From: Modestobacter sp. L9-4
Lineage (GTDB): Bacteria > Actinomycetota > Actinomycetes > Mycobacteriales > Geodermatophilaceae
Direction of reading: 5' to 3'
DNA: 64,000 nucleotides
Assembly: GCF_019112525.1 (NCBI RefSeq)
Contig: NZ_CP077800.1
Location: 1,116,001 to 1,180,000 of the forward strand
The translations under genes were made by a program, and so were the position numbers. Position 1 is the stretch's first letter, and each line of letters opens with the position of its first letter. This document shows positions 17,774 through 28,436 of the stretch, piece after piece. A model generated the notes under the pieces. It had not been told where the DNA came from. It did no database searches and worked only from the letters and a program-made list of their open reading frames with translations.

Positions 17774-18421
17774 GTGCAGCCGTGGTCCCTCGTCGTCCCC
17801 GCCAAGCTGCTCAGCCGCGCCAAGACCCGGCTGGCCCCGCTCACCGCCCGGTCCGGCGACGACGCCCCCGCCCGGCACCGCGAGCTGGTGCTGGCGATGC
17901 TCGGCGACACCGTGGCCGCCGCACTCGCCAGCCCGGCCGTGGCCGGGGTGCTGGTGGTCACCGACGACCCGGGCGTGGGCGACCTGGTGCGCGCCCTCGG
18001 CGCACGGACGACGCCGGACGTCCCCGACCGCGGGCTGAACGCCGCACTCGCCCACGGGGCGGCCACCGCCCGGGCCGCAGGGGCACGGGCGGTCGCGGCG
18101 ATGAGCTCGGACCTGCCGGCGCTGCGGGCCGAGGAGCTCACCGCCGCCCTGGCGGCGGTGGTGGGTGGGCGCGGCTTCGTCGCCGACGCCGACGGCACCG
18201 GGACGACGCTGCTGTGCGCCGCGACCGGTGAGCTGGACCCCCGCTTCGGGCCCGGCTCGGCCGCCGCGCACGCCGCCGGCGGGGCGGTGCCGCTGGCCGG
18301 CGACTGGCCGGGGCTGCGCCGCGACGTCGACACCGCCGCCGACCTGGACGCCGCCGGGGGCCTGGGCGTGGGCCCCCGGACGGCCCGTCTCCTGGCCGCC
18401 ACCCCGTGGTCACCGGGGTGA
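17774..18421 (+). CDS. fbiD: Phosphoenolpyruvate guanylyltransferase (CofC/FbiD), F420 biosynthesis
   Basis: Nucleotidyltransferase of 215 residues, starting at a GTG ([11 protein letters not shown]). The N-terminal [18 protein letters not shown] is the family GTP-binding segment. [10 protein letters not shown] and the Asp-rich [13 protein letters not shown] hold the metal ligands, and [15 protein letters not shown] follow. In actinobacteria this enzyme makes the GTP-activated phosphoenolpyruvate precursor of coenzyme F420. Other F420 genes are absent from the window. Its position 14 bases before ppk matches Rv2983-Rv2984. Confidence 0.92.
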   Translation: MQPWSLVVPAKLLSRAKTRLAPLTARSGDDAPARHRELVLAMLGDTVAAALASPAVAGVLVVTDDPGVGDLVRALGARTTPDVPDRGLNAALAHGAATARAAGARAVAAMSSDLPALRAEELTAALAAVVGGRGFVADADGTGTTLLCAATGELDPRFGPGSAAAHAAGGAVPLAGDWPGLRRDVDTAADLDAAGGLGVGPRTARLLAATPWSPG

Positions 18422-18435
18422 GGCAGGATCCACCC

Positions 18436-20496
18436 GTGTCCGCCGCTCCCTCCCCGCTGCCCGCCGATCGATTCCTCAACCGCGAGCTGTCCTGGTTGGA
18501 CTTCAACTCCCGGGTGCTCGAGCTGGCCGAGGACGCCGACGCGCCCCTGCTCGAGCGGGTCAAGTTCCTGTCGATCTTCGCCAGCAACCTGGACGAGTTC
18601 TTCATGGTGCGCATCGCCGGGCTCAAGCGCCGGCAGAGCACGGGCCTGGCCGTTCGCTCCCCCGACGGGCTCACCATCCGCGAGCAGCTGACCCGGGTCA
18701 CCGACCGCACCCGCGACCTGGAGCACCGGCACGCGGCGGTGTTCAACACCGACGTCGTCCCGCGGCTGGCCGAGCACGGCATCCGGATCGTGGTCTGGTC
18801 CGACCTCGACGACGCCGACGCGATGCGGCTGCGGGAGTACTTCCGCGACCAGGTCTTCCCGGTGCTCACCCCGCTGGCGGTCGACCCGGCGCACCCGTTC
18901 CCGTACATCAGCGGGCTGTCGCTCAACCTCGCCGTCTCCGTCCGCGACCCCGAGACCGGGGCGCCGAAGTTCGCCCGGCTCAAGGTGCCCAACAACGTGC
19001 CCCGGTTCATCCCGGTCGGCCCGGTCGGTGAGACCGCGGTGTTCCTGCTGCTCGAGGAGCTCATCGCCGCGCACCTGAGCGCGCTGTTCCCGGGCCTGGA
19101 CGTGCTGGACCACCACCTGTTCCGGGTCACCCGCAACGCCGACCTCGAGGTCGAGGAGGACCGCGACGAGGACCTGCTGCAGGCCCTGGAGCGCGAGCTG
19201 GCCCGGCGGCGGTTCGGCCCGGCCGTGCGGCTGGAGGTCACCGACACCATGGACCCGCAGATCCTCGAGGTCCTGGTGTCGGAGCTGGAGATCAGCAGCG
19301 CCGACGTGGTCTCGGTGCCCGGCCCGCTGGACCTCGGCGCGCTGATGGCGCTCTACGACCTGGACCGCCCCGAGCTCAAGGACGACCCGTTCGTCCCGGC
19401 CACGCACCCGCGACTGAGCGAGGGCGAGACGCCCAAGAGCGTGTTCGCCACGCTGCGCGAGGGCGACGTGCTGCTGCACCACCCCTACGACTCCTTCGCC
19501 ACCAGCGTGCAGCGGTTCATCGAGCAGGCCGCCGCCGACCCGCACGTGCTGGCGATCAAGCAGACGCTGTACCGCACCTCCGGTGACTCCCCCATCGTGC
19601 AGGCGCTGATCGAGGCCGCCCAGGCCGGCAAGCAGGTCGTGGTGCTGGTGGAGATCAAGGCCCGCTTCGACGAGGAGGCCAACATCAGCTGGGCGCGGTC
19701 GCTCGAGCGTGCCGGCTGCCACGTCGTCTACGGCCTGGTGGGCCTGAAGACCCACTGCAAGACGGCGCTGGTGGTGCGGATGGAGAACGGCGTGCTGCGC
19801 CGGTACTGCCACATCGGCACCGGCAACTACAACCCCAAGACCGCCCGCGTCTACGAGGACCTCGGCGTCCTCACCGCCGACCCGCGGGTGGGTGCGGACC
19901 TCACCGACCTGTTCAACACCCTCACCGGGTACTCGCGGCAGACCACCTACCGCTCGCTGATGGTCGCCCCGCACGGCATCCGCAACGGGCTGCTGGAGAA
20001 GATCCGCCGCGAGGCCCGGCACGCCGCCGAGGGCCGCCCGTCCGGCATCCGGATCAAGGTGAACTCCCTCGTCGACGAGCAGCTCATCGACGCCCTCTAC
20101 GAGGCCTCCCGGGCCGGGGTGCCGGTCGAGCTGCTGATCCGCGGCATCTGCGCGCTGCGCCCCGGGGTGCCCGGGCTCAGCGAGAACATCCGGGCGCGGT
20201 CGATCGTCGGCCGGTTCCTGGAGCACTCGCGGGTGGTCCACTTCGCCAACGACGGGACGCCGGAGTGGTGGCTGGGCAGCTCGGACCTGATGCACCGCAA
20301 CCTCGACCGCCGGGTGGAGGTGCTGCTGCGGGTCAACGACGCCGCCGCCCAGCGCCAGCTCCAGCGGGTGTTCGACCTGGACATGGCCCCCGACGTCCGC
20401 AGCTGGGAGCTGGCCGCCGACGCGACCTGGACCCACACCGGCGGGCGCGACTCCCAGGCCGAGCTGCTCGCCACCCGGGGTGAGAACGCTGGCTGA
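18436..20496 (+). CDS. ppk: Polyphosphate kinase 1
   Basis: Reversibly polymerises the ATP gamma-phosphate into polyphosphate. It has 686 residues from the GTG of [18 protein letters not shown], with GAGGCAGGA upstream; a GTG at 18406 is an alternative. The N domain has [19 protein letters not shown]. The catalytic domains carry [24 protein letters not shown], and the phospho-acceptor His in [16 protein letters not shown]. The second phosphotransfer region is [17 protein letters not shown]. Sits between fbiD and mutT1 with overlaps, forming one operon. Confidence 0.97.
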   Translation: MSAAPSPLPADRFLNRELSWLDFNSRVLELAEDADAPLLERVKFLSIFASNLDEFFMVRIAGLKRRQSTGLAVRSPDGLTIREQLTRVTDRTRDLEHRHAAVFNTDVVPRLAEHGIRIVVWSDLDDADAMRLREYFRDQVFPVLTPLAVDPAHPFPYISGLSLNLAVSVRDPETGAPKFARLKVPNNVPRFIPVGPVGETAVFLLLEELIAAHLSALFPGLDVLDHHLFRVTRNADLEVEEDRDEDLLQALERELARRRFGPAVRLEVTDTMDPQILEVLVSELEISSADVVSVPGPLDLGALMALYDLDRPELKDDPFVPATHPRLSEGETPKSVFATLREGDVLLHHPYDSFATSVQRFIEQAAADPHVLAIKQTLYRTSGDSPIVQALIEAAQAGKQVVVLVEIKARFDEEANISWARSLERAGCHVVYGLVGLKTHCKTALVVRMENGVLRRYCHIGTGNYNPKTARVYEDLGVLTADPRVGADLTDLFNTLTGYSRQTTYRSLMVAPHGIRNGLLEKIRREARHAAEGRPSGIRIKVNSLVDEQLIDALYEASRAGVPVELLIRGICALRPGVPGLSENIRARSIVGRFLEHSRVVHFANDGTPEWWLGSSDLMHRNLDRRVEVLLRVNDAAAQRQLQRVFDLDMAPDVRSWELAADATWTHTGGRDSQAELLATRGENAG

Positions 20497-21427
20497 CGAA
20501 CCCCGCCTGACCCCTGCCGCCGGTGGTGCCCTGTGGCGCCTGGACGACGACGGGGTGCTGCAGACCGCGCTGGTGCACCGGCAGAAGTACGACGACTGGT
20601 CGCTGCCCAAGGGCAAGCTGGACGCCGGGGAGCACGCGCTGGCCGCCGCCGTCCGCGAGGTCGTCGAGGAGACCGGGCTGGACGTCGTCGTGGGCCGGCG
20701 CAGCGTGCAGACCCGCTACGTCAACCGGCACGGTCCCAAGCGGGTCGACTACTGGGTGATGCAGGTCGTCGGCGGGGAGTTCGTGCCCAACGACGAGGTC
20801 GACGAGCTGCACTGGCTCACCGTGCCCGAGGCCGTGGCGCAGGTCAGCCACGACCACGACCGGGCGGTGCTCACCGACCTGGCGCGCACCGACGTGCCGC
20901 GGTCACCGCGGGTCCTGCTGGTGCGGCACGCCTCGGCCGGCGACCGCTCCGACTGGGCCGGCCCGGACGCCGAGCGCCCGCTGGACCGCCGCGGCCGCGA
21001 CCAGGCCGCGCGGCTGGCCGCCCTGCTGCCCGTCTTCGGCCCGGCCCGGCTGCTCACCGCCCCGCCGGTGCGCTGCCAGCAGACCCTCGCCCCGCTCGCC
21101 GCGGCGCTGGGCCTGGACGTGGGCGAGGCACCGGAGCTCGGCGAGGAGCACTTCGCCACCGACCCGCAGGCCGGCCTGGACCTGGTCGAGCGGCTCCTGG
21201 CCACCGACACCGGCGGTGGGCCGACGCTGGTCTGCAGCCAGGGCGGGGCGATCCCGTCGGTGCTGCTGGCCCTGGGCGTCCGCTGGCACGCCGGCGCCGC
21301 GGCGCTGCACCCACCCGCGGCCAAGGGCAGCGTGTGGGCGCTGGGCGGTGCGCCCGACGCGGAGACCGACGGGCTGGTCGCCGACTACTACCGCGACTTC
21401 TCCGCCGACCCGGCCGCCCCGCGCTAG
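20480..21427 (+). CDS. mutT1: MutT1-type Nudix hydrolase fused to histidine phosphatase
   Basis: Fusion protein of 315 residues. The Nudix box GX5EX7REVXEEXGL is residues 45-67 ([20 protein letters not shown]), and an RHG-type histidine phosphatase begins with VRHASAG (H150). In mycobacterial MutT1 the pair hydrolyses 8-oxo-dGTP and diadenosine polyphosphates to sanitise nucleotides. Overlaps the ppk end by 17 bases, with a GTG start. Followed by two strong hairpins. Confidence 0.93.
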   Translation: MRTLADEPRLTPAAGGALWRLDDDGVLQTALVHRQKYDDWSLPKGKLDAGEHALAAAVREVVEETGLDVVVGRRSVQTRYVNRHGPKRVDYWVMQVVGGEFVPNDEVDELHWLTVPEAVAQVSHDHDRAVLTDLARTDVPRSPRVLLVRHASAGDRSDWAGPDAERPLDRRGRDQAARLAALLPVFGPARLLTAPPVRCQQTLAPLAAALGLDVGEAPELGEEHFATDPQAGLDLVERLLATDTGGGPTLVCSQGGAIPSVLLALGVRWHAGAAALHPPAAKGSVWALGGAPDAETDGLVADYYRDFSADPAAPR

Positions 21428-21436
21428 CGGGAGGAC

Positions 21437-21486
21437 CCCCGCTGCCCCCACCACTCGCGAGCTCGCGGCGGGACCCGGCAGCGGGG
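21437..21486. terminator. Hairpin after mutT1
   Basis: CCCCGCTGCC (21437-21446) pairs with GGCAGCGGGG (21477-21486), and an inner CTCGCGAGCTCGCG can extend the fold. The segment begins with GGAGGACC, like other gene-tail elements in this window. Confidence 0.6.
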
Positions 21487-21522
21487 CCGATCGGGCGCGG
21501 TGGGCTGCCTCCTGACGCAGCG

Positions 21523-21558
21523 GAGGCCGTCCTCCCGCAGGTGCGGGAGGACGGCCTC
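21523..21558. terminator. Strong hairpin between mutT1 and leuD
   Basis: A perfect 17-bp stem starting GAGGCCGTCCTCCC and closing with GGGAGGACGGCCTC, with a very short loop, lies 30 bases beyond the leuD stop. It is placed to terminate both convergent transcripts. Confidence 0.8.
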
Positions 21559-21587
21559 GGCTCAGATGACCTGATCCGACGCTGGGG

Positions 21588-22196
21588 TCAGCGGGTGGGC
21601 AGGGCCGGCAGCGACGCCGGCTTCCAGGCGGGACGCCGGGACTCGAAGGCGGTGATGTCGTCGAGGTGCCGCTCGGTGAGGCCGACGTCGTCCAGGCCCT
21701 CCAGCAGCCGCCAGCGGGTGTACGGGTCGATCGTGAACGGCACGGTGGTGTGGGAGTAGGTGACCTGCTCGGTCTGCAGGTCCACCGTCACCGGCAGCGC
21801 CGGGTCGGCCTCGACCGCGGCCCACAGCGCCTCGACGTCGGCCTCGGGCAGGACGACGGTGAGCAGCCCGGCCTTGGTCGAGTTGTTGCGGAAGATGTCG
21901 GCGAACCGGGAGCTGATGACCACCCGGAAGCCGCCGTCCAGCAGTGCCCAGTTGGCGTGCTCGCGCGAGGACCCGGTGCCGAAGTCGGGGCCGGCGACCA
22001 GGATCGAGGCGTCCGCGTACTGCGGCTGGTTGAGCACGAAGTCGGGCTCGTTCTTCCGCCAGGCCACGAACAGCCCGTCCTCGAAGCCGGTGCGGGTGAT
22101 CCGCTTGAGGTACTCGGCCGGGATGATCTGGTCGGTGTCGACGTTGCTGCGGCGCAGCGGGGCGGCCGTGCCGGTGTGGGTGGTGAAGGCGTCCAT
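21588..22196 (-). CDS. leuD: 3-isopropylmalate dehydratase small subunit
   Basis: Swivel-domain subunit of isopropylmalate isomerase (leucine synthesis), 202 residues. [15 protein letters not shown] is the N-terminal signature and [17 protein letters not shown] the substrate-recognition loop. Start is the ATG of MDAFTTHTG, 5 bases after the leuC stop. Works as a heterodimer with LeuC in the cytoplasm. Confidence 0.97.
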   Translation of the reverse strand: MDAFTTHTGTAAPLRRSNVDTDQIIPAEYLKRITRTGFEDGLFVAWRKNEPDFVLNQPQYADASILVAGPDFGTGSSREHANWALLDGGFRVVISSRFADIFRNNSTKAGLLTVVLPEADVEALWAAVEADPALPVTVDLQTEQVTYSHTTVPFTIDPYTRWRLLEGLDDVGLTERHLDDITAFESRRPAWKPASLPALPTR

Positions 22197-22201
22197 CTGT
22201 C

Positions 22202-23614
<1,413 letters not shown>

Positions 23615-23656
23615 CGGTCCTCCTCGTCGCGACCTGCTGCGGTCGTCCTCGCTTGT

Positions 23657-23675
23657 CATCTCATACAGTGAGATG
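23657..23675. promoter_or_regulatory. Palindromic operator between leuC and iclR-type gene
   Basis: CATCTCATACAGTGAGATG is a perfect inverted repeat with 7-bp arms and a 5-nt centre. It contains a TANNNT hexamer (TACAGT, 23664-23669) reading toward the regulator, so binding would block that promoter and probably the leuC promoter too. It is the only such palindrome in the divergent gap. NdgR/LtbR-type IclR regulators are known to control leuCD in actinobacteria, making it the likely binding site. Confidence 0.65.
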
Positions 23676-23688
23676 CCAGTATTGCTAC

Positions 23689-24390
23689 GTGGGACAGCCT
23701 AACCCCGTTGCCGTGTTGGACAAAGCAGTGGCCATCCTCCGCGCGGTGGCCGACGAACCGGCCAGCCTCGCCGAGCTGGTCACCCGGACCGAGCTGCCGC
23801 GGGCCACCGCCCACCGGCTGGCCACCGCCCTGGAGGCGCACCGGTTGCTGCGCCGCACGTCGGCGGGCACCTGGGCGCCCGGGCCCGCGCTGTCCGAGCT
23901 CGGCCGCGGCGGCGCCGACCTCGCCGAGGTGTCCGCCCGGCCGCTGGCCACCCTGCGCGACACCACCGGCGAGAGCGCGCAGTTCTACGTCCGCGACGGG
24001 GGCAGCCGGGTCTGCATCGCCGCCGCCGAGCGCAGCAGCGGGCTGCGCGACACGGTCCCGGTCGGCGCCCGGCTGCCGCTGACCGCGGGGTCCGCGGCCC
24101 ACGCCCTGCTCGCCTTCGCCCCCGCCGACGAGGTCACCCCCCTGCTGCCGGCCGCGAGCTTCACCGCCCGCACGCTGCTCGACGTCCGGCGCCGCGGCTG
24201 GGCGCACAGCGTCGCCGAGCGGGAGCCCGGCGTCGCCTCCCTCTCCGCGCCGGTGCGCGACGGCGCCGGTGGCGTGCTGGGGGCGGTGTCGATCTCCGGC
24301 CCGGTCGAGCGCGTCGGTCGCCGTCCCGGCCCGGAGGTGGTCGCCGCCGTCCTGGACGCCGCGGTCGCGATCTCCCGCGCCGCTCGCTGA
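23689..24390 (+). CDS. ndgR: IclR-family regulator of leuCD (NdgR/LtbR type)
   Basis: Transcription regulator of 233 residues. The N-terminal winged helix-turn-helix ([42 protein letters not shown]) and a C-terminal IclR effector domain ([25 protein letters not shown]...[15 protein letters not shown]) are both complete. The GTG start gives exactly the length of the mycobacterial Rv2989 orthologue. Divergent from leuCD. Homologues regulate leucine and amino-acid genes in Streptomyces, Corynebacterium and Mycobacterium. Probably autoregulated through the shared palindrome. Confidence 0.88.
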   Translation: MGQPNPVAVLDKAVAILRAVADEPASLAELVTRTELPRATAHRLATALEAHRLLRRTSAGTWAPGPALSELGRGGADLAEVSARPLATLRDTTGESAQFYVRDGGSRVCIAAAERSSGLRDTVPVGARLPLTAGSAAHALLAFAPADEVTPLLPAASFTARTLLDVRRRGWAHSVAEREPGVASLSAPVRDGAGGVLGAVSISGPVERVGRRPGPEVVAAVLDAAVAISRAAR

Positions 24391-24493
24391 ACGGGTCGGA
24401 GGCCCTCACCCCGCGCCCCGCTCGAGGCGGGACCCGGCAGGCAGGCCCGGGGCCCGCCTTCCCTCGGGGGGCGTCCGGCGGTAGACAGGGCGG

Positions 24494-25606
24494 GTGGAGC
24501 TCACCGACACGTACCAGGGCCGCGCACGCATCGCCGGGGACGGCGAGGGGGTCGGGCTCGACGAGCTGGCCCTGGCCACCCGCAACCACGGCCTGCCGCT
24601 GGAGGCCCTGCGCTTTGACGTGACGCCGCCCGGCCTGCACTACGTGCTCACGCACTTCGACATCCCCGCCGTCGACCCGGCCGAGCACGTCCTGGAGGTC
24701 ACCGGCGCCGTCGAGCGGCCGCTGCGGCTGACCCTGGCCGACCTGCAGGCGCGCACCCCCGCCTCGGCCCGGGTGCTGCTGGAGTGCGCCGGCAACGGCC
24801 GCGCCCGGTTCGCCCCGCGGCCGGTCAGCCAGCCCTGGTTGCTGGAGGCCGTCGGGACGGCGGAGTGGGGTGGCACGCCGCTGGCGCCGCTGCTGGCCGA
24901 GGCCGGGGTGTCGCCCGACGCGGTCGACGTGGTGTTCACCGGCGCCGACCACGGGGTCGAGCGCGGCGTGGAGCAGGACTACGCCCGCGGGCTCCCGGTC
25001 GCCGAGGCGCTGCGCCCGGACGTCCTGCTGGCCTGGTCGATGAACGGCGCTCCCCTGCCGCCGCAGCACGGCGCACCGCTGCGACTGGTGGTCCCGGGCT
25101 GGTACGGCATGGCCCACGTGAAGTGGCTGACCCGGATCGAGGTGCTCACCGAGCCCTTCACCGGTTACCAGAACGCGGTCGCCTACCGCGTCGCCACGGA
25201 GACCGGTGACCCCGGCGAGCCGGTGACCCGGATCCGCCCGCGGGCGCTGATGAGCCCGCCCGGGTGGCCGGACTTCATGACCCGCGAGCGCTTCGTGCCG
25301 GCCGGGACGGTCACCCTGTCCGGGCGGGCGTGGTCGGGCCGCGCGCCGGTGACCCGGGTCGAGGTCAGCACCGACGGCGGCGCGAGCTGGGCCGACGCTG
25401 AGCTCGCGCCGGCCGACCGGGCGCACCCCTTCGCCTGGCGGGCCTGGTCGCACGGGTGGGCCGCCGAGCCGGGCGCCACCGAGCTGCTGGTGCGGGCCAC
25501 CGACGCGACGGGCGAGACCCAGCCGGTCGAGCAGGAGTGGAACCGCCAGGGCATGGCCAACACCCTCGTCCAGCGCGTGCCGGTCACGGTCCTGCCGCCC
25601 CGCTGA
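24494..25606 (+). CDS. Sulfite-oxidase-family molybdopterin oxidoreductase
   Basis: Protein of 370 residues with an N-terminal molybdopterin domain. The Mo-ligating cysteine is C98 in LLECAGNGRARF, and EWGGTPLAPLLAEAG, MNGAPLPPQHGAPLRLVVPGWYG and HVKWLTRIEV are conserved blocks. A C-terminal immunoglobulin-like dimerisation domain (VTLSGRAWSG...VEVSTDGGASW) follows. No signal peptide and no haem domain, so it is cytoplasmic with unknown substrate and electron acceptor. A TAGACA hexamer 7 nt before the GTG suggests a leaderless mRNA. Confidence 0.9.
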   Translation: MELTDTYQGRARIAGDGEGVGLDELALATRNHGLPLEALRFDVTPPGLHYVLTHFDIPAVDPAEHVLEVTGAVERPLRLTLADLQARTPASARVLLECAGNGRARFAPRPVSQPWLLEAVGTAEWGGTPLAPLLAEAGVSPDAVDVVFTGADHGVERGVEQDYARGLPVAEALRPDVLLAWSMNGAPLPPQHGAPLRLVVPGWYGMAHVKWLTRIEVLTEPFTGYQNAVAYRVATETGDPGEPVTRIRPRALMSPPGWPDFMTRERFVPAGTVTLSGRAWSGRAPVTRVEVSTDGGASWADAELAPADRAHPFAWRAWSHGWAAEPGATELLVRATDATGETQPVEQEWNRQGMANTLVQRVPVTVLPPR

Positions 25607-25609
25607 ACG

Positions 25610-25648
25610 ACGGCGGCCCCGCACCCGATGTGGGTGCGGGGCCGCCGT
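25610..25648. terminator. Strong hairpin after the molybdopterin enzyme gene
   Basis: A 17-bp perfect stem starting ACGGCGGCCCCGCACCC around a GATGT loop lies 4 bases beyond the stop codon. It faces the convergent small membrane gene. Confidence 0.8.
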
Positions 25649-25687
25649 GGCCCGGTCCAGAGGCTCGCCGCGAGAGCTCGCGGGCGG

Positions 25688-25706
25688 AGAGGAGGACCGG
25701 GTCCTC
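25688..25706. repeat. GGAGGACC gene-tail element
   Basis: GGAGGACCGGGTCCTCC is a near-perfect inverted repeat just below the stop of the small membrane protein. It resembles the start of the dispersed repeats at 3410 and 52134. Confidence 0.45.
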
Positions 25707-25709
25707 CGT

Positions 25710-26060
25710 CTACGGCTTCGGCAGGTCCGAGCCGTCGCTGGTGCCCTCGCCGGCCTGCTTCTCCAGCGCCGCCGGGTCGACGACGACCGGGCGGAGCTTG
25801 AGCCACAGCGCGAACAGCAGGGCGACGACGATCATGGCGATCCCCGCCCACAGGTTCGCGTTCACGTCGCCGGTCTTGGCCCGGTCGCTCGGGCTGTTGT
25901 CGACGATGCCGACGACGGTCAGCACGATGCCGTAGAAGCCGATCAGCCCGGCGATGACCGTGCGGACGTCGTAGGCGCCCGCCGTGTGCTTCTTGCCCGA
26001 CGTCGGCGTGCCGGACGCCGGCTTGCCCGCGTTGTCGGAGGCGTGCGATGCGGTGCTCAT
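25710..26060 (-). CDS. Small two-helix membrane protein, probable symporter partner
   Basis: Protein of 116 residues. A polar N-terminus (about 1-32) is followed by helix one (TVIAGLIGFYGIVLTVVGIV), a short loop and helix two (LWAGIAMIVVALLFALWLKL), then an acidic tail. The family is not recognised. ATG start with GGAGCAGGAC upstream, 31 bases after the stop of the sodium:solute symporter and on the same strand. An accessory role for that transporter is inference from context only. Confidence 0.75.
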   Translation of the reverse strand: MSTASHASDNAGKPASGTPTSGKKHTAGAYDVRTVIAGLIGFYGIVLTVVGIVDNSPSDRAKTGDVNANLWAGIAMIVVALLFALWLKLRPVVVDPAALEKQAGEGTSDGSDLPKP

Positions 26061-26091
26061 GTCCTGCTCCTCTCGGGGACGCTGGCGACGG

Positions 26092-27792
26092 TCAGCGGAA
26101 GATCACGTTCAGGGCGATGACCAGCACCAGGGAGATGGTGGCCAGCTTGGTGGGCGACTGGTACCAGGGCAGCCGGTGCGCCTCGGGGTCGGTCCGCTGC
26201 TCCTTCGGCGTCTCGGAGTAGACGAGACCGACGAGCTCGGCGACCGGCTTGGGCCTGGTCACCATGCTCACCGCGACGCTGACGACGATGTCGACGACGA
26301 AGGCGGTGGCGGCGGCGACGAAGCTCGCCCCCTGACCGCTGAGCGGCAGCCAACCCTGCGACAGGTTGCCCAGCGAGTCCTCGCTCGCGACGGCGATCAC
26401 GATCGCACCGAGCGTGCCCGACACGAGGCCGGTCCACCCAGCGGTGGCCGTCATCCGCTTCCAGAACATGCCGAGGATGAACGTCGCGAACAGCGGGGCG
26501 TTGAAGAAGCCGAACAGCGTCTGCAGGTAGTCCATCAGGTTGCTGTAGCCCGAGGCGATGAGCGCGGTGAAGATCGCGATGATCGTGGCGCCCAGGGTGG
26601 CCCAGCGGCCCACGGCCAGGTAGTAGCCGTCGGGACGGTCCTTCTTCACGTACTGCTGCCACAGGTCGTAGCTGAAGACGGTGTTGAAGGCGGAGATGTT
26701 CGCCGCCATGCCGGCCATGAACGAGGCCAGCAGACCGGCGATCGCCACGCCGAGCAGGCCGTTGGGCAGCACGTCGCGGATCAGCAGCAGGATCGAGTTG
26801 TTGTAGTCGAAGTCCGGGTCACCGGCGGCCTTGGCCGTGGTGACGTCGTTGACCAGGACCGCAGCGATCATGCCCGGGATGATCACGATGAAGGGGATGA
26901 ACATCTTCGGGAACGAGCCGATGATCGGCGCGCTGCGCGCCGCGGACAGCGACTTGGTCGCCATCGCCCGCTGCACCTCGACGAAGTTCGTCGTCCAGTA
27001 GCCGAAGGAGAGCACGAAGCCCAGGCCGAAGACGATGCCGATGACCGACAGCACCGGGTTGTCGATGCCCGACAGCCCCTCGCCCGGCCACGAGCGCAGG
27101 TCGGCCTCGCCGCCGACGGAACCACGGACCTTGTCGACCAGACCGCCGACGCCGCCGACGCGGTGCAGGCCGATCAGGGTCAACGGCAGCAGGGCCGCGA
27201 CGATGACGAAGAACTGCAGGACCTCGTTGTAGATGGCCGCCGACAGCCCGCCCAGGGTGATGTAGCTCAGCACGATGAGCGCGGCGAGGATCAGCGAGAC
27301 CCACAGCGGCCAGCCCAGCAGCGCGTTCACGATGGTGGCCAGCAGGTACAGGTTGATGCCGGCGATGAGGACCTGGGCGATGGCGAAGCTCAGCGCGTTG
27401 ACCAGGTGGGCGCCGGTGCCGAAGCGGCGGCGCATGAACTCCGGGACGCTGCGGACCTTCGAGCCGTAGTAGAAGGGCATCATCACCACGCCCAGGAAGA
27501 GCATCGCCGGGACGGCGCCGATCCAGAAGTAGTGGAACGTGGCCATGCCGAACTGGGCACCGTTGGCCGACATGCCGATGATCTCGACCGCACCGAGGTT
27601 GGCCGAGATGAAGGCCAGACCGGTCACCCACGCGGGCAGCGACCGGCCGGACAGGAAGAAGTCGAGGCTGTCGGAGACCCGCCGGCGTGCGGCGAACCCG
27701 ATGAGCATGACGACCGCGAAGTAGGCGACGACGAGCGTGTAGTCGACGGCGTTCGCATCGAGACGCAGTGTCTCGTCTGCAGCGAGGACCAC
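26092..27792 (-). CDS. Sodium:solute symporter family transporter
   Basis: SSS-family transporter of 566 residues with about 13-14 hydrophobic helices spread over the whole length. Helix 1 is DYTLVVAYFAVVMLIGFAARR. The conserved DFFLSGRSLPAWVTGLAFISANLGAVEIIGMSANGA lines the sodium and substrate site. Substrate is likely a sugar or related polyol/organic solute by similarity to SglT-type proteins, but this is not readable with certainty. The GTG start has GGAGGGAACC before it. An unusual cluster of GGTGACC inverted repeats lies upstream. Confidence 0.9.
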   Translation of the reverse strand: MVLAADETLRLDANAVDYTLVVAYFAVVMLIGFAARRRVSDSLDFFLSGRSLPAWVTGLAFISANLGAVEIIGMSANGAQFGMATFHYFWIGAVPAMLFLGVVMMPFYYGSKVRSVPEFMRRRFGTGAHLVNALSFAIAQVLIAGINLYLLATIVNALLGWPLWVSLILAALIVLSYITLGGLSAAIYNEVLQFFVIVAALLPLTLIGLHRVGGVGGLVDKVRGSVGGEADLRSWPGEGLSGIDNPVLSVIGIVFGLGFVLSFGYWTTNFVEVQRAMATKSLSAARSAPIIGSFPKMFIPFIVIIPGMIAAVLVNDVTTAKAAGDPDFDYNNSILLLIRDVLPNGLLGVAIAGLLASFMAGMAANISAFNTVFSYDLWQQYVKKDRPDGYYLAVGRWATLGATIIAIFTALIASGYSNLMDYLQTLFGFFNAPLFATFILGMFWKRMTATAGWTGLVSGTLGAIVIAVASEDSLGNLSQGWLPLSGQGASFVAAATAFVVDIVVSVAVSMVTRPKPVAELVGLVYSETPKEQRTDPEAHRLPWYQSPTKLATISLVLVIALNVIFR

Positions 27793-28081
27793 CAGGGTTC
27801 CCTCCAGGTCACAGTGACGGACCGTCGCCTCTGTCCGGCGCCGGTCCCTACCTGCCGTTCAGGGCGGGGCACGGTGGTGCGGCGCGGTGATCAGCAACGG
27901 GGACGCTAACACCGCCCGCGTGGACGGCCATCTCGTTGGTCACCGAACAGGTGACCGTCTGTGATGATCACCACGAGAGGCTGACCGGGTCTGCACGTCG
28001 GTGACCTGGGTCACTATGGCGGCAGGGAGCCCATGGTGGCACTCCCGGCGCAGGGCGGCAGACCGGGCCCGGAGACGACGA
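27793..28081. other. Non-coding promoter region of the symporter gene
   Basis: No credible gene. It holds a TAGCGT -10 candidate on the minus strand near 27903-27908 and several inverted GGTGACC repeats (listed separately). Otherwise I see nothing. Confidence 0.6.
27938..28014. promoter_or_regulatory. Cluster of GGTGACC inverted repeats upstream of the symporter
   Basis: GGTCACC-GAACA-GGTGACC (27938-27956) is a perfect 7-bp-arm inverted repeat, and GTGACC-TG-GGTCAC (28001-28014) is a second one. Four copies of the same half-site in under 80 bases suggest an operator for an unidentified dimeric regulator. The first palindrome lies roughly where a -35 region would fall for the TAGCGT box. Confidence 0.5.
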
Positions 28082-28111
28082 GAGCCCCCGACCTGGGTGG
28101 GTCGGGGGCTC
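28082..28111 (-). terminator. Terminator of the tRNA unit
   Basis: GAGCCCCCGAC and GTCGGGGGCTC form a perfect 11-bp stem with an 8-nt loop, 10 bases below the 3' end of tRNA-Glu. Confidence 0.8.
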
Positions 28112-28120
28112 TGCCCGTTG

Positions 28121-28193
28121 TAGCCCCGAAGGGATTCGAACCCTCGCTACCGCCGTGAGAGGGCGGCGTCCTGGGCCGCTAGACGACGGGGCC
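28121..28193 (-). tRNA. tRNA-Glu (anticodon CTC)
   Basis: A 73-nt cloverleaf on the minus strand. The acceptor is GGCCCCG/CGGGGCT, the D arm GTCTAGCGGCCCAGGAC, and the anticodon stem-loop CCGCCCTCTCACGGCGG with CTC. The T arm is GAGGGTTCGAATCCCTT and the discriminator A. CCA is not encoded. Follows tRNA-Gln by 88 bases, so they are probably one transcript. Confidence 0.95.
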
Positions 28194-28281
28194 CCAGAAG
28201 GTGACGCTGTGCTGCTGGATCTTATCGGATGGCGCTGGTCGTGCTGTCGTGCGGTGGTGCTGAGGAGGTGGTGCTTCCTCG

Positions 28282-28353
28282 CTGGGGTACCAGGACTCGA
28301 ACCTAGACTAACGGAACCAGAAACCGTCGGGCTGCCAATTACCCCATACCCCA
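28282..28353 (-). tRNA. tRNA-Gln (anticodon CTG)
   Basis: A 72-nt cloverleaf on the minus strand. The acceptor is TGGGGTA/TACCCCA with discriminator G, the anticodon loop TTCTGGT (CTG), and the T arm CTAGGTTCGAGTCCTGG. The anticodon stem ACGGT/TCCGT has a U-U mismatch next to the loop (positions 31-39). CCA is not encoded. Confidence 0.94.
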
Positions 28354-28387
28354 AAGGCCGTTCAGCACCTTTCGGCGCCGGGAGAGA

Positions 28388-28417
28388 ACTGTACCCGATG
28401 CCCGCAGCGGGGTCACA
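28388..28417 (-). promoter_or_regulatory. Probable promoter of the tRNA-Gln/tRNA-Glu unit
   Basis: On the minus strand, TGTGAC (28412-28417) and TACAGT (28388-28393) are separated by 18 bases and lie 35 bases before the tRNA-Gln 5' end. Both hexamers resemble SigA-type promoter boxes. Confidence 0.5.
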
Positions 28418-28436
28418 CCGACCCCCCTGCGGCGGG

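Noticed and set aside
16276..20616. 1446-codon open frame on the minus strand
   Set aside because: Only its C-terminal 468 codons are the serine hydrolase; the rest is antisense to ppk and fbiD and low in stops because of GC bias.
27959..27975. TGTGATGATCACCA as a CRP site
   Set aside because: Half-site spacing (3 nt) does not fit TGTGA-N6-TCACA.
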